A stretch of DNA of 5,199 nucleotides. Source: Chloroflexia bacterium. Its GTDB lineage: Bacteria > Chloroflexota > Chloroflexia > Thermomicrobiales > JALYUS01. The position numbers and the translations under genes are program-made. How positions within the stretch are numbered: the stretch's first letter is position 1; every line of letters begins with the position of its first letter. The notes below the pieces were generated by a model. It had not been told where the DNA came from, ran no database searches, and saw nothing but the letters and a program-made list of their open reading frames with translations. Positions 4,624 through 5,199 of the stretch are shown piece by piece. Where the stretch lies: the NCBI GenBank assembly GCA_025924435.1, contig JAICIL010000314.1, positions 1-5,199 of the forward strand, in the 5' to 3' direction.

Positions 4624-5199
4624 ATGGTGGCAACACGCGGCGATCGAAAACGTAGTCCTGAGTCCTTAGTCCTCAGTCCTCCCCTCCTGGATGAGGCATT
4701 TCTGCGCCGCCTGGAGAAGTTGCAACTCCGGTCGCGCCGGTCGTTCACGCATGGGATCGCGGGGGAGCACCGGAGCATCCGCCGGGGCACGTCGCCGGAG
4801 TTCGCGGATTACAAGCCCTACACGCCGGGCGATGATTTCCGCCGCGTGGACTGGAACATCTACGCCCGCATGGGCGAGATGTTCGTGCGGCTGAGCGAGG
4901 TGAATATTGATCTCGCCGTGCATCTGCTCGTGGATCGCTCCCGCTCGATGGATTGGGGCGAGCCGAACAAATTCCTCTACGCCAAACGGGCGGCGGCGGC
5001 GCTTGGCTACCTCGCCCTCGCCGGATTCGACCGCGTGACCGTCGCGCCCTTCGTCGGCGAGCCGGGGCGGACGCTCGGCCCCTTGCAGGGCCGTTCGCGC
5101 GCGACGGCGCTCTTCCAATTCCTCACCGCCCTCCCGCCGGAGGATGGGGCGACCGATCTCGCCCGCACGCTGCGCGCCTACGTGAACACGAGCCGCCGC
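4624..5199 (+). CDS. DUF58 domain protein with VWA-like MIDAS (5' part, runs off the window)
   Basis: 192 residues are visible with no stop codon. LLDEAFLRRLEKLQLRSRR (21-39) and GEHRSIRRGTSPEFADYKPY (47-66) lead into TPGDDFRRVDWNIYAR (67-82), the hallmark of DUF58. LAVHLLVDRSRSM (97-109) gives the DxSxS metal-ion site (Asp104, Ser106, Ser108), and GATDL (175-179) supplies the expected later Thr. The MIDAS therefore looks intact. DUF58 proteins usually accompany MoxR AAA+ ATPases and VWA proteins and are thought to act as adaptors at the membrane. The start is ATG 4624: no ATG or GTG lies between the array and the domain, and a TTG at 4720 would remove conserved sequence. The first 20 residues are therefore atypical, and residues 11-20 (SPESLVLSPP) are largely written by the heptamer array. 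Third gene of the probable operon, 71 nt after its neighbour. Confidence 0.88.
   Translation, partial: MVATRGDRKRSPESLVLSPPLLDEAFLRRLEKLQLRSRRSFTHGIAGEHRSIRRGTSPEFADYKPYTPGDDFRRVDWNIYARMGEMFVRLSEVNIDLAVHLLVDRSRSMDWGEPNKFLYAKRAAAALGYLALAGFDRVTVAPFVGEPGRTLGPLQGRSRATALFQFLTALPPEDGATDLARTLRAYVNTSRR
4654..4681. repeat. Heptanucleotide array D, right arm, inside the DUF58 frame
   Basis: Four units in perfect register: AGTCCTG, AGTCCTT, AGTCCTC, AGTCCTC, varying only at the seventh base. It faces the left arm at 4556-4571 and lies 30 nt inside the predicted DUF58 coding sequence. Gain or loss of one unit would change the reading frame. Confidence 0.85.

Larger units (their letters stand above)
4556..4681. 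mobile_element. Candidate short heptamer-bounded element D (about 126 bp)
   Basis: Inverted heptamer arms at 4556-4571 and 4654-4681 enclose about 80-95 bp containing the ATG of the DUF58 gene. The segment fills the junction between two operon genes, starting 4 nt after one stop codon and ending just before the conserved DUF58 N-terminus. As an RNA, the arms could form a 16-bp stem around the start codon. No target duplication is obvious. It could be a mobile-element relic, an RNA regulatory structure, or both. Confidence 0.35.

Noticed and set aside
2842..4681. CRISPR array formed by the repeated heptamers
   Set aside because: Units are 7 bp, directly adjacent and without spacers of regular length. 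No cas gene is present.

Overview
The window is high-GC bacterial DNA with every supported gene on the + strand. Long antisense open frames exist only because of the GC bias. Gene content (a four-helix-bundle/S23-type gene, a DUF4175-like membrane protein, a DUF58 protein) and the heptanucleotide repeats between genes would suit Chloroflexota, Armatimonadota or a similar environmental lineage. No marker gene is present, so the taxonomy is a guess.

Layout: 1-120 is the C-terminal end of a four-helix-bundle (23S rRNA intervening-sequence/S23-like) protein. A heptamer array (130-157) and a plausible sigma70-type promoter follow. 243-851 encodes a 202-aa protein that lines up with DnaC/IstB-type AAA+ ATPases but has lost Walker A, the first Walker B acid and the sensor 1 Asn. 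852-1317 has no convincing gene. It holds a second heptamer array, a small hairpin and AT-richer promoter-like sequence.

From 1318 to the right edge, three genes form a probable operon. The first is an exported, C-terminally anchored protein that resembles a gluzincin (peptidase MA-like) but lacks the zinc-binding and catalytic residues. The second is a DUF4175-like protein with about three membrane segments and a long Q/N/G-rich extracytoplasmic tail. The third is the start of a DUF58 protein with an intact MIDAS motif. DUF58 genes commonly sit beside MoxR ATPase and VWA/BatA-like genes, so the cluster is probably an envelope-associated MoxR-type system continuing to the right.

The most unusual feature is a set of 7-bp tandem arrays at every gene junction. 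At two junctions the arrays face each other as inverted arms. The right arms lie in the predicted reading frames of the DUF4175-like and DUF58 genes, so a change of one 7-bp unit would shift the frame. Another array directly follows the S23-like gene. This suggests, as a hypothesis, an S23-associated heptamer-bounded element with short non-autonomous relatives.
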